From the NCBI GenBank assembly GCA_001874335.1, contig MPDE01000002.1, positions 124,001-188,000 on the forward strand: 64,000 nucleotides of DNA. The letters are read 5' to 3'. The notes beneath the pieces were generated by a model. It saw nothing but the letters and a program-made list of their open reading frames with translations, was not told the origin of the DNA and did not search any database. Every line of letters begins with the position of its first letter. Within the stretch, counting starts at the first letter, position 1. This document shows, piece after piece, positions 43,825 to 51,387 of the stretch. The translations under genes and the position numbers were made by a program. Source of the DNA: Bacteroidetes bacterium MedPE-SWsnd-G2. Lineage in GTDB: Bacteria > Bacteroidota > Bacteroidia > Flavobacteriales > Flavobacteriaceae.

Positions 43825-44142
43825 TTATAGCTGTTTAAGAAAGTTGGTTATTATTAATAGAATAGATTCGAATTCTTCTTGTAGTGCTGTGCTCTCATCC
43901 AATAAGTTATTTTCAAATTCTACTGCAATTTTATAACTCTTTTTTAGGCCTAAAATACTAATTTTATGTTTAAGTTTATGCACAATCTCTGCTGTAAGTT
44001 GGTAGTTTTGTGCTTCAATGTGATTTAAATAAATTTGTTGTTCTGTTGGAAATTCAGATTTAATTATAGCAAATAACTTCTCCTCAAAAGATTTGTCACC
44101 ACCTGACAGGCTTTTTATGTAGATCATATTAGGTTGTTCCAT
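43825..44142 (-). CDS. HPt phosphotransfer protein
   Basis: This 105-residue all-helical protein has an HPt core with the phospho-accepting His55 in AEIVHKLKHKISILGL. The general pattern of HPt domains is H-x-L-K followed by a small residue and L-G. It overlaps the histidine kinase gene by 14 bases and precedes the LytTR gene by nine bases, so all three are coupled. Its presence suggests a multi-step relay, although the kinase itself has no fused receiver. The stand-alone receivers at 46400 and 39726 are possible intermediates. Confidence 0.82.
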   Translation of the reverse strand: MEQPNMIYIKSLSGGDKSFEEKLFAIIKSEFPTEQQIYLNHIEAQNYQLTAEIVHKLKHKISILGLKKSYKIAVEFENNLLDESTALQEEFESILLIITNFLKQL

Positions 44143-45859
44143 GTTGCTTTTTTATAGTAAAATGAAATGTTGCACCTTTGTTTAATTCGGATTCTAACCA
44201 AATTTCCCCTTGATATAAATCTACAATCTTCTTAACGACAGATAGCCCAATACCCGAAGAATCTTTATTTTTATTAAAAGAATGAAATATTTTAAAAATT
44301 TTCTCGTGATATTTTTTTTCAATTCCTAACCCGTTATCTTTAATAGAAAATTGATAAAAAGATTTTTCATCTGAAACATCAATTTCTATTAATCCTTTTT
44401 CTTTATCATTATATTTTATTGCATTGCCAATTAGGTTTTGGAATAATTGCTGAAACTTTGTACGTTCTCCATTCAAAATAGGCAGTTCATTTTTAACCTT
44501 AATTGAAATATGCTTTGGAATAAAAAGAATTTGTTTTACATCATTAATAACAGTATTAATATCTATTTTTTGACTTTCTGAAATATCAGAATCAATACTC
44601 GAATAAGAGAGTATATCTGTAATTAGAGATTCCATTTTTTCGAGTGTTAACTCTATTAAATTAAAATTCTCTAAACTTGATGTGTCAAAATTTTCTGCAT
44701 TGTCTTCTTTTATCCAATTCACTAAGGCATTGATACTGCGCAATGGTGATTTCAAATCATGTGATACAATGTGAGCATATTCCTGAAGTTCATCATTACT
44801 TTTTGCCAACTTTTCTATAAGTAGTTTGTTTTTATTTTCTACTTTTTGCTTTTCTCTTAAATTCATTGCGCTCTTAAGCTGCAGGACAACCAAACTTGCA
44901 ATATTTTGTAAAGTAATTAATTGTTTCTCTGTAAAATAATTTCTTTCAGGATGCTCAGAATCAATAACACCGATAACTTTCCCTTCACTAATTATTGGAA
45001 CGGTAACTTCAGATAACCTTCTTTTGTCATCAACAATATATCTTGAATCTACACTTGTATCGTTTATAATTTCAGCGACGCCTGTTTTGGCAACTGTACC
45101 AACAACACCTTTTCCTATTGGAATTTCTATTTTAGAATCAATTTCTGATTTTAGATTAAGCTTTTCTCCATATGCAGCAATTTGTTCTAACGTATTTTTA
45201 TTCTCGTCTACGACATAAATAACGCAATCATACGTTTCCAAATATTCGGCAATACTCCGTGTAATTTCCCATGCAATTGCATATAAATCTAATTTTCCTA
45301 AAATGGACTTGGCAACATCATTTATCAATTCACTCATCAGCGTTTTTTCTCTATCTGCCGTAATATCCCTAACAATACCTTGTGATGCAACCGCTACGTC
45401 ATTTTCATATATTATGCTTGCATTAATATGCACTAATTTATAACGGCCTTTTTCAGTAATAATTTTTATAATAAAATTCGTTACAGTGCCTGTTTTCATA
45501 AGCTCCTTAAATTTGGGAGCTACTTTATCTATTTCACTTGGATCAACTAAATTCATTAGATTTGCCTGATCTTTAGTTGTCTCAAATTCTAATAAATTAA
45601 CAGCAGCATCATTCATTTTTAGAATATTTCCATTCAAATCCATAATTACATAGGCATCAACAATATTTTCAAACACACCTTGTAATTGAGAATTTGTTTT
45701 AGCATATAGGGACAACAACTCTGCATGAGATTCCTCGAGTTTTTTGTTAACCTCGTAAAGCTCTGTAGATTTTAATTCTAAAATTTTTTCTGCTGCTTTT
45801 CTGGAAGCTTTTTCTCTTGCAATGGCTCTATGTAGAATATCAATTTCTTCTTGATTCAT
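44129..45859 (-). CDS. PAS-GAF sensor histidine kinase associated with H-NOX
   Basis: This 576-residue cytoplasmic kinase has an N-terminal coiled coil (residues 5-55), a PAS domain (about 60-170), a GAF domain (about 185-335) and a HisKA domain with phospho-His367 (HIVSHDLKSPL). Its HATPase domain has LIGNAIKYND (N-box), IKDNGLGI (G1) and SSGIGLSVVKKIV (G2). There are no membrane spans. Its start overlaps the stop of the H-NOX gene by one base and its end overlaps the HPt gene by 14 bases. H-NOX proteins are known to regulate the kinase encoded next to them, so NO binding probably changes its autophosphorylation. The PAS and GAF domains could sense additional signals. Confidence 0.87.
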   Translation of the reverse strand: MNQEEIDILHRAIAREKASRKAAEKILELKSTELYEVNKKLEESHAELLSLYAKTNSQLQGVFENIVDAYVIMDLNGNILKMNDAAVNLLEFETTKDQANLMNLVDPSEIDKVAPKFKELMKTGTVTNFIIKIITEKGRYKLVHINASIIYENDVAVASQGIVRDITADREKTLMSELINDVAKSILGKLDLYAIAWEITRSIAEYLETYDCVIYVVDENKNTLEQIAAYGEKLNLKSEIDSKIEIPIGKGVVGTVAKTGVAEIINDTSVDSRYIVDDKRRLSEVTVPIISEGKVIGVIDSEHPERNYFTEKQLITLQNIASLVVLQLKSAMNLREKQKVENKNKLLIEKLAKSNDELQEYAHIVSHDLKSPLRSINALVNWIKEDNAENFDTSSLENFNLIELTLEKMESLITDILSYSSIDSDISESQKIDINTVINDVKQILFIPKHISIKVKNELPILNGERTKFQQLFQNLIGNAIKYNDKEKGLIEIDVSDEKSFYQFSIKDNGLGIEKKYHEKIFKIFHSFNKNKDSSGIGLSVVKKIVDLYQGEIWLESELNKGATFHFTIKKQHGTT

Positions 45860-46398
45860 TAGACTTTTTCAATTACAAATCTAACCTCCGTACCTAACGT
45901 ATTTAATTTTTCATAGTTAATACTTACAGGTACTTTAAAAAGTTTAAAGGTCTCTAGCATTAACCCTTTACCTAACATATATAACGCCTTATCTGATTTA
46001 TAAAGCATAACCATTTTCGTTTCTGTTCTCTCCTCTAAATCAAATGTTGGTAATTGTGCCTCCGGATATATTTTTTGTACTTCAACATGAATGTGATTTT
46101 CAATAGAAGCAAGTAAATCCATGGGGTCTTTATAATGGTCAACTAATTTAGGATGAGTTTTAATTAATGTTGCGAATAAATGCTCTGAATAAACCAATAA
46201 CAAATCGTCTACCGAAATATCTGTATTTTTGCTTAAATTTGAAATTAATTGTAGCATTTCAGCGAACTCGTATGTTCCTACAGACGTATAGACGCCACCA
46301 GAATCGAGCTTTGATTGATTTATGATTTTATCAACCATCGCCAAGCCAAATTTCTCTTCTACTAGATCTAGAAATTCTGTGAATATGATACCTTTCAT
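45859..46398 (-). CDS. H-NOX heme-nitric oxide sensor protein
   Basis: This 179-residue protein matches H-NOX (HNOB) along its whole length, from MKGIIFTEFLDLVEEKFG to the C-terminal strand TEVRFVIEKV. The proximal heme His is His104 in IHVEVQKIYP. The YxSxR heme-propionate motif appears as YKSDK (Tyr133, Ser135, Lys137), with Lys for the usual Arg. In other bacteria H-NOX binds NO through ferrous heme and controls a partner kinase or cyclic-di-GMP enzyme. Here the next gene is a histidine kinase overlapping by one base. The gene before it is a stand-alone response regulator, one base away. Confidence 0.9.
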   Translation of the reverse strand: MKGIIFTEFLDLVEEKFGLAMVDKIINQSKLDSGGVYTSVGTYEFAEMLQLISNLSKNTDISVDDLLLVYSEHLFATLIKTHPKLVDHYKDPMDLLASIENHIHVEVQKIYPEAQLPTFDLEERTETKMVMLYKSDKALYMLGKGLMLETFKLFKVPVSINYEKLNTLGTEVRFVIEKV

Positions 46399-46399
46399 T

Positions 46400-46807
46400 T
46401 TAACTAATCAATTCGTTTATGCTCCAATATGATAATAATTTTTCAATTTTAGAAACATAATCCTCATATTTTAATGGCTTAAGCACATAACCTGCAATGC
46501 CAATTTTATAACACTCTAGCAAATCTTTATTATTATTTGAAGTCGTTAAAATTATTGTCGGAATATGTTTTAAATTATGATCATTTTTTATAATATTTAA
46601 AAATTCTATACCACTAATTTTAGGCATATTTAAGTCTAATAAAATGATGTCAGGCAAACTATCTTTTTTCTCTAAGAGTTTAAGAGCATCTTCTCCATTA
46701 GTAGCCTTAATTATATTATGACGTAAACCTAATTTTCCAACTGTCCTATTTAATTTCATGATTTCAATCATGTCATCTTCAATTAGTAAAATATTTAAAG
46801 TATTCAT
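46400..46807 (-). CDS. Stand-alone response regulator, first gene of the H-NOX operon
   Basis: This 135-residue single receiver domain is complete: ILLIEDD (Glu10-Asp11-Asp12), phospho-acceptor Asp58 (IILLDLNMP), Thr in IILTTSN and Lys in YVLKPLK. There is no output domain. It lies one base upstream of the H-NOX gene and downstream of operator A, so the whole operon is predicted to be controlled through that site. It may be an intermediate phosphate carrier between the kinase and the HPt protein, or a stand-alone effector acting by protein contact. Confidence 0.86.
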   Translation of the reverse strand: MNTLNILLIEDDMIEIMKLNRTVGKLGLRHNIIKATNGEDALKLLEKKDSLPDIILLDLNMPKISGIEFLNIIKNDHNLKHIPTIILTTSNNNKDLLECYKIGIAGYVLKPLKYEDYVSKIEKLLSYWSINELIS

Positions 46808-46845
46808 CTTTCGCTAAATTAAATAACTAAAATAGATAAAATCGA

Positions 46846-46916
46846 TAAAATGATATTTTCATTTCGTTCGACTGTCAATATGCTTCGATGGATAGCACAT
46901 AAGTATAGTTGAATGG
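46846..46916 (-). promoter_or_regulatory. Operator A and weak -7 box upstream of the H-NOX operon
   Basis: On the minus strand box 1 is CCATTCAACTATAC (starting at 46916) and box 2 is ATCCATCGAAG (ending at 46883), with a 21 bp period. The -7 candidate TATCATTTTA lies 27 bp further on and departs from TAnnTTTG. The site suggests that the operon is controlled by its own LytTR product. Confidence 0.65.
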
Positions 46917-47006
46917 ATTCAAATAACTTATTGGTAGATACATAAAGCTTTTCTATTCATGTCGATTACAAGAAAAATGGTGTGCATAAGGGATAATTGT
47001 TATAAA

Positions 47007-48401
47007 CTATTTACCAATACAGAAATTAGCAAATATGTTTCCTAACAAATCGTCAGTGGTGATTTCTCCTGTGATTTCTCCAAAATGATGAAGCGCCTGA
47101 CGAATATCAATGGCCAATAAATCACCCGATAAGCCCGTATCTAATCCCATTTTTACTTTCTGAATTTCTTCAAAAGCCTTAAGTAATGCATCATAGTGAC
47201 GCGTATTAGTTACAATCGTTTCATTATTTCGTAATGCGCCCGTATTAATCAATTCTAAAAGTCGGTTAGTTAACAACTCTACCCCCTGCCCTGTTTTGGC
47301 TGAAAGCAATAATACATCTTCAATTGAATGAGTTATGGCATTTTGTTCCTCTATCGAAATAACATCGGCTTTATTAGCAATAATTATGAGTGGCTTTTGT
47401 GGGTATTTATTTTTAATTTTTTCAATCTCAACTTTAAAACTGTTTATAGTTTTTGGGGTTTTTAAATTGGTACTATCTGCTAAGAATATCACAACCTGAG
47501 ATTGTTCAATTTTTTCAAAAGTCTTTTTAATACCAATACTTTCAACTACATCTTCAGTTTCACGAATTCCTGCGGTATCAATAAATCTAAATCCAATTCC
47601 GCCAATACTTATTTCGTCTTCAATGGTATCTCTTGTGGTTCCCGCTATTTCAGAAACAATGGCACGTTCTTCATTTAACAAGGCGTTTAATAAGGTCGAT
47701 TTCCCAACATTGGGTTCGCCAACAATTGCCACAGGAATACCGTTTTTAATCACATTGCCAACTGCAAACGAATCTATTAATCGCTTTAACACAAACAGTA
47801 TACGTTCAATGAGTTTATAAAACTCATCACGGTTAGCAAATTCAACATCTTCCTCGGCAAAATCTAACTCCAACTCTATGAGACTCGCAAAGTTTAACAA
47901 CTCATCCCTTAAAAGTTTTATTTCATTACTAAATCCGCCACGCATTTGTTGCATCGCGATCTTATGAGACGCTTCACTATCACTTGCAATTAAATCTGCT
48001 ACTGCTTCGGCTTGACTTAAATCTAACTTTCCGTTTAAAAAAGCTCTAAGTGTAAACTCACCAGCATCAGCCATTCGGCAACCATTTCTTAGAAACAACT
48101 GTATAATTTCTTGTTGTATATACAAACTTCCATGGCAAGAAATTTCAATAACATTCTCACCCGTATAAGAATTAGGATTTTTAAATATAGTCACCAAAAC
48201 CTCATCAAGAATTCTATCACCTTCTACTACATGGCCAAGATGAACAGTATGTGTGGCTTGATCTGCTAACACCTTTCCTGAAACCGATTTAAAGTGATTT
48301 GAAGAAATACTAATGGCGTCAGGTCCAGAAATTCTAATTACAGCAATAGCTCCACTACCTGAAGCTGTTGCTAAAGCAATAATGTTGTCAGTATGCGACA
48401 T
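47007..48401 (-). CDS. mnmE: tRNA modification GTPase MnmE
   Basis: This 464-residue protein has the N-terminal folate-binding domain (IALATASGSGAIAVIRISGP) and a helical domain. A G domain is inserted with GEPNVGKSTLLNAL (P-loop), EIAGTTRDTIE (switch), DTAGIRE and NKAD. The C-terminus ends in the invariant CIGK. MnmE with MnmG modifies the wobble uridine of certain tRNAs in the cytoplasm. All key residues are present and the length is normal. The gene is monocistronic, is divergent from the TlpA-like gene and is followed by operator A of the H-NOX operon. Confidence 0.96.
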   Translation of the reverse strand: MSHTDNIIALATASGSGAIAVIRISGPDAISISSNHFKSVSGKVLADQATHTVHLGHVVEGDRILDEVLVTIFKNPNSYTGENVIEISCHGSLYIQQEIIQLFLRNGCRMADAGEFTLRAFLNGKLDLSQAEAVADLIASDSEASHKIAMQQMRGGFSNEIKLLRDELLNFASLIELELDFAEEDVEFANRDEFYKLIERILFVLKRLIDSFAVGNVIKNGIPVAIVGEPNVGKSTLLNALLNEERAIVSEIAGTTRDTIEDEISIGGIGFRFIDTAGIRETEDVVESIGIKKTFEKIEQSQVVIFLADSTNLKTPKTINSFKVEIEKIKNKYPQKPLIIIANKADVISIEEQNAITHSIEDVLLLSAKTGQGVELLTNRLLELINTGALRNNETIVTNTRHYDALLKAFEEIQKVKMGLDTGLSGDLLAIDIRQALHHFGEITGEITTDDLLGNIFANFCIGK

Positions 48402-48508
48402 GAAATTAATTTTTTACAAAAATATTGTAAATATGGTAGTCTACATATTTTATGACTCAATACTTTAGTTTTAGTACAATGCAAACTTTTCACTTTCGCT
48501 AAACTTTC

Positions 48509-48516
48509 TATATTTG
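48509..48516 (+). promoter_or_regulatory. -7 promoter box of the TlpA-like lipoprotein gene
   Basis: TATATTTG matches TAnnTTTG and lies 23 bases before the ATG at 48540, in the divergent spacer with mnmE. Confidence 0.6.
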
Positions 48517-48539
48517 TAGTTCTCTAAATTTAATTTAAA

Positions 48540-49700
48540 ATGAAACATTTACTTAGTATTTTTTTAGCGTGTTTTATGGTATTATCCTGTGATAATGCTA
48601 AGAAAGAAACGGCTGTAGCAAATCAAACTACATATACAATTTCTGGTGATGCCCCTGGGATTTACAATGGGATTCGTGCCCAATTAAAGGTAAAGGCTGA
48701 CCGAGGTAAATACAATCTCGTTGATGAAGTAATAGTTATGAATAATTCATTTCAATTTACTGGCACAATTGACAATCCGCAATTGGTTTATTTATTTGTG
48801 AATAGCGTAAAAGGAAATTTACCTATGATTTTAGAAAATCAAAACATTTCTGTAGCTATTAATAAAGACAATCTTGCAGCTTCAAAAATTTCTGGTTCGC
48901 GCTCAAATGAAGCTTTGACTGAATACAATGCACATGTAAAAGAACTTACTGCGCAACGATACCAACTTAGCGCAACTTACAGAAAGGCAGCTGAAGAAGA
49001 TGACCAGGCTACTAAGGACGCTACTAATCCGAAATTAGAAGCGCTTACTCAGGAAATGAAAGATTATCCTTTTGAATTTATTGCAAAAAACAACGATAAT
49101 TTCTTCTCGGTTTCTTTAATTGAAACTTTGGTAGGCAGTAAAAAACCAAACTTACCTAAATTAGAAAAGGCATTTAATGGATTAGACCCACAGATTAAAA
49201 ACTCTGAATATGGTGTAAAAGTGAAAACTCAAATAGCGGCCTTGCAATTAAAAGATACAAGAGCGGAAGCACTGCAAATTGGAAAACCAGCGCCTAAATT
49301 CACTGCTCCAACCCCTGAAGGTGATATGATTGCTTTAGATGATATTTTAGGTGATAAAGTCACTGTTATAGACTTTTGGGCATCATGGTGCGGCCCTTGT
49401 AGAAGAGAAAACCCTAATGTTGTTAAAATCTATGAAAAGTATAAAGACCAAGGTTTAGAAATCATTGGAGTTTCATTGGATAAAAAAGGACAGGTTAACC
49501 GTTGGAAGCAAGCCATCAAAAAAGACCAACTTACTTGGCCTCAAGTTTCAAATTTACAATTTTGGAAAGAACCTGTTGCGCTTCAATACGGTGTGAGATC
49601 TATACCTGCAACATTCATTCTTGATAAAGATGGAAACATTGTCGCAAAAAATTTAAGAGGAGACAGACTTGATGAGAAAATTGCTGAATTGATTAAATAA
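48540..49700 (+). CDS. TlpA-family thiol-disulfide oxidoreductase lipoprotein
   Basis: This 386-residue protein has a lipoprotein signal (FLACFMVLSC, Cys about 17) and an N-terminal DUF4369-like domain (about 28-130). A helical linker leads to a C-terminal thioredoxin-like domain whose redox site is FWASWCGPCRRENP (Cys about 283 and 286). The cis-Pro site follows as VRSIPATFILD. Such proteins reduce or isomerise disulfides, or serve cytochrome c maturation, at the outer face of the inner membrane. The gene has its own -7 box and a strong terminator, so it is monocistronic. The remnant at 2677 is a truncated relative of the same architecture. Confidence 0.88.
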   Translation: MKHLLSIFLACFMVLSCDNAKKETAVANQTTYTISGDAPGIYNGIRAQLKVKADRGKYNLVDEVIVMNNSFQFTGTIDNPQLVYLFVNSVKGNLPMILENQNISVAINKDNLAASKISGSRSNEALTEYNAHVKELTAQRYQLSATYRKAAEEDDQATKDATNPKLEALTQEMKDYPFEFIAKNNDNFFSVSLIETLVGSKKPNLPKLEKAFNGLDPQIKNSEYGVKVKTQIAALQLKDTRAEALQIGKPAPKFTAPTPEGDMIALDDILGDKVTVIDFWASWCGPCRRENPNVVKIYEKYKDQGLEIIGVSLDKKGQVNRWKQAIKKDQLTWPQVSNLQFWKEPVALQYGVRSIPATFILDKDGNIVAKNLRGDRLDEKIAELIK

Positions 49701-49720
49701 TAAGCAGTTATATATGCAAA

Positions 49721-49754
49721 AAAAAGCCTTCAGTTAAACTCTGAAGGCTTTTTT
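49721..49754. terminator. Bidirectional terminator between the TlpA-like and rhomboid genes
   Basis: AAAAAGCCTTCAG (49721-49733) pairs with CTGAAGGCTTTTT (49741-49753) around a seven-base loop. A and T runs on the two sides allow termination for both convergent genes. Confidence 0.88.
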
Positions 49755-49768
49755 AATTGGTTTAAACT

Positions 49769-50422
49769 CTAATTAAGTTGTCCACGCTTATGAAGGATAA
49801 ACAACAATACAATGGGCACCGCTAATAGTAAAACCATTTTAAGACTGCTTTCAAATAAATCGGGTCTAAACAATAAGGTAACGATATAACCTCCTACTGC
49901 CCCACCAAAATGTGCATCATGACCTATATTACCCATTTGAGTTTTCATTCCGTAAATTGAATACAATAAATAGCCTATTCCAAATACATAAGCTGGTATA
50001 GGAATGGGAATAAAAAACATATATAAACTCATCTCTGGTCGTAGCAATATTGCCGCATATAAAATTCCAGTAACCGCGCCACTTGCGCCAACTGCACTAT
50101 AGTGGTATTCGTTTTTATGAAAATAAAGTGAAAACAAATTCCCTAATACCAAACTACATAAGTAAACGATTAAAAAATTTACAGTACCCATACCTTTAAG
50201 CACAACATCCGCAAAAAAATAAAAAGTAATCATATTGAAGATAAGGTGTTGCATATCTACATGCAAAAAGCCTGAACTTACCATTCTAATTTGATCACCT
50301 CTCCGAATTGCACCAACATTAAACTTGTAGCGCTCAAAAAAATGATAATCCTTAAATCCCTTAAGAGATATAATTGTATTTGCTGCAATAATGACTAATG
50401 TTACTAAACCTAAATTCCCCAT
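49769..50422 (-). CDS. Rhomboid-family intramembrane serine protease
   Basis: This 217-residue protein has about six membrane spans, and the catalytic dyad is visible. The Ser lies in GASGAVTG (near residue 114) and the His in GHDAHFGGAVGGY (near residue 170). Conserved rhomboid elements HVDMQHLIFNM (the GxxH-N region of the second span) and the N-terminal ISLKGFKDY loop are also present. It cuts transmembrane substrates within the lipid bilayer. It is convergent with the TlpA-like gene and shares a terminator with it. The start at 50422 is 62 bases from the divergent acyltransferase gene. Confidence 0.9.
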   Translation of the reverse strand: MGNLGLVTLVIIAANTIISLKGFKDYHFFERYKFNVGAIRRGDQIRMVSSGFLHVDMQHLIFNMITFYFFADVVLKGMGTVNFLIVYLCSLVLGNLFSLYFHKNEYHYSAVGASGAVTGILYAAILLRPEMSLYMFFIPIPIPAYVFGIGYLLYSIYGMKTQMGNIGHDAHFGGAVGGYIVTLLFRPDLFESSLKMVLLLAVPIVLLFILHKRGQLN

Positions 50423-50452
50423 AATGAATAAACGTATCTTTTAAATATACTA

Positions 50453-50460
50453 TATATTTG
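50453..50460 (+). promoter_or_regulatory. -7 promoter box of the acyltransferase gene
   Basis: TATATTTG matches TAnnTTTG and lies 24 bases before the ATG at 50485, in the divergent spacer with the rhomboid gene. Confidence 0.55.
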
Positions 50461-50484
50461 CTAGCACAAATCTAATATTAATTA

Positions 50485-51375
50485 ATGCAATTTTTAGCTT
50501 ACATTTTAGTTTATCCATTACTTTGGTTGGTGTCAATACTTCCGTTTAAAGTGCTTTATGGCATATCAGATGTGATGTTTGTTCTTGTTTACCGCGTTTT
50601 TGGATACCGCACAAGCACTGTAAAAACAAATTTAAAACTTGCATTTCCAGATAAATCTGATCAAGAAATTTCAGAAATTACAACAAAGTTTTACCATCAC
50701 TTATGCGATATGATTATGGAATCGATTAAATCCATGAGCATTTCTGAAAGCGAACTAAAACAGCGATTTACCTTTACCAATATTGAAGAAATACATAAAG
50801 TAGAACAAGAAGGCAAAAGTATTGCTCTCATGTGTTCTCATTACGCAAGTTGGGAATGGATATTTATCTTGCAACGATACATGAATCACGATGGCTATGC
50901 AGTTTACAAACGCCTCAACAATAAATATTTTGATAAACTTGTAAAAAGGATACGAGCAAAATACAACACCTATTTATACTCTAATAAGGAGATTGTACCC
51001 GTATTATTTAAAGCTAAAAGAAATAACCAAGTGTGTACCGCCGGCTTTGTTGCAGATCAATCGCCTAAGGCAGAAAAAGCAATATACTGGCAGAATTTTA
51101 TGGGGATTAAAGTACCTGTGCATGTCGGTGCCGAAGTGTTAGCCAAACGCTTAGATATGCCTGTGATGTTTTATGGTGTTAAAAAGGTAAAACGAGGACA
51201 TTATCAAACCACATTTAGTACAATAACCTTAGACCCAAAATCATTTAAAGATTTTGAAATCACTGATGCTTATATTAAACTTTGCGAAGCACAGATATTA
51301 GATGCCCCTGAATATTACCTTTGGACACACAAACGCTGGAAACACCGTGATAAGGTTCCAGCTAAATTTCAATAA
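50485..51375 (+). CDS. LpxL/HtrB-family lysophospholipid or lipid A acyltransferase
   Basis: This 296-residue protein has an N-terminal membrane segment (residues 3-22) and the HX4(D/E) acyltransferase motif in CSHYASWEWIF (His near 124). The downstream FVADQSPK and the WTHKRWKHR C-terminal motif are typical of LpxL/LpxM-like late acyltransferases. These add a secondary acyl chain to lipid A on the cytoplasmic face of the inner membrane, and in Bacteroidota some members act on other lipids. The catalytic motif is intact. The gene is convergent with the aminotransferase gene, with 12 bases between stops. Confidence 0.87.
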   Translation: MQFLAYILVYPLLWLVSILPFKVLYGISDVMFVLVYRVFGYRTSTVKTNLKLAFPDKSDQEISEITTKFYHHLCDMIMESIKSMSISESELKQRFTFTNIEEIHKVEQEGKSIALMCSHYASWEWIFILQRYMNHDGYAVYKRLNNKYFDKLVKRIRAKYNTYLYSNKEIVPVLFKAKRNNQVCTAGFVADQSPKAEKAIYWQNFMGIKVPVHVGAEVLAKRLDMPVMFYGVKKVKRGHYQTTFSTITLDPKSFKDFEITDAYIKLCEAQILDAPEYYLWTHKRWKHRDKVPAKFQ

Positions 51376-51387
51376 ACCCTTTTTGTG

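Noticed and set aside
32205-46916. The repeated element considered as transposon ends or a REP sequence
   Set aside because: The copies are all in the same orientation, lack flanking genes or duplications, and lie at a fixed distance from promoter boxes, which fits an operator better.
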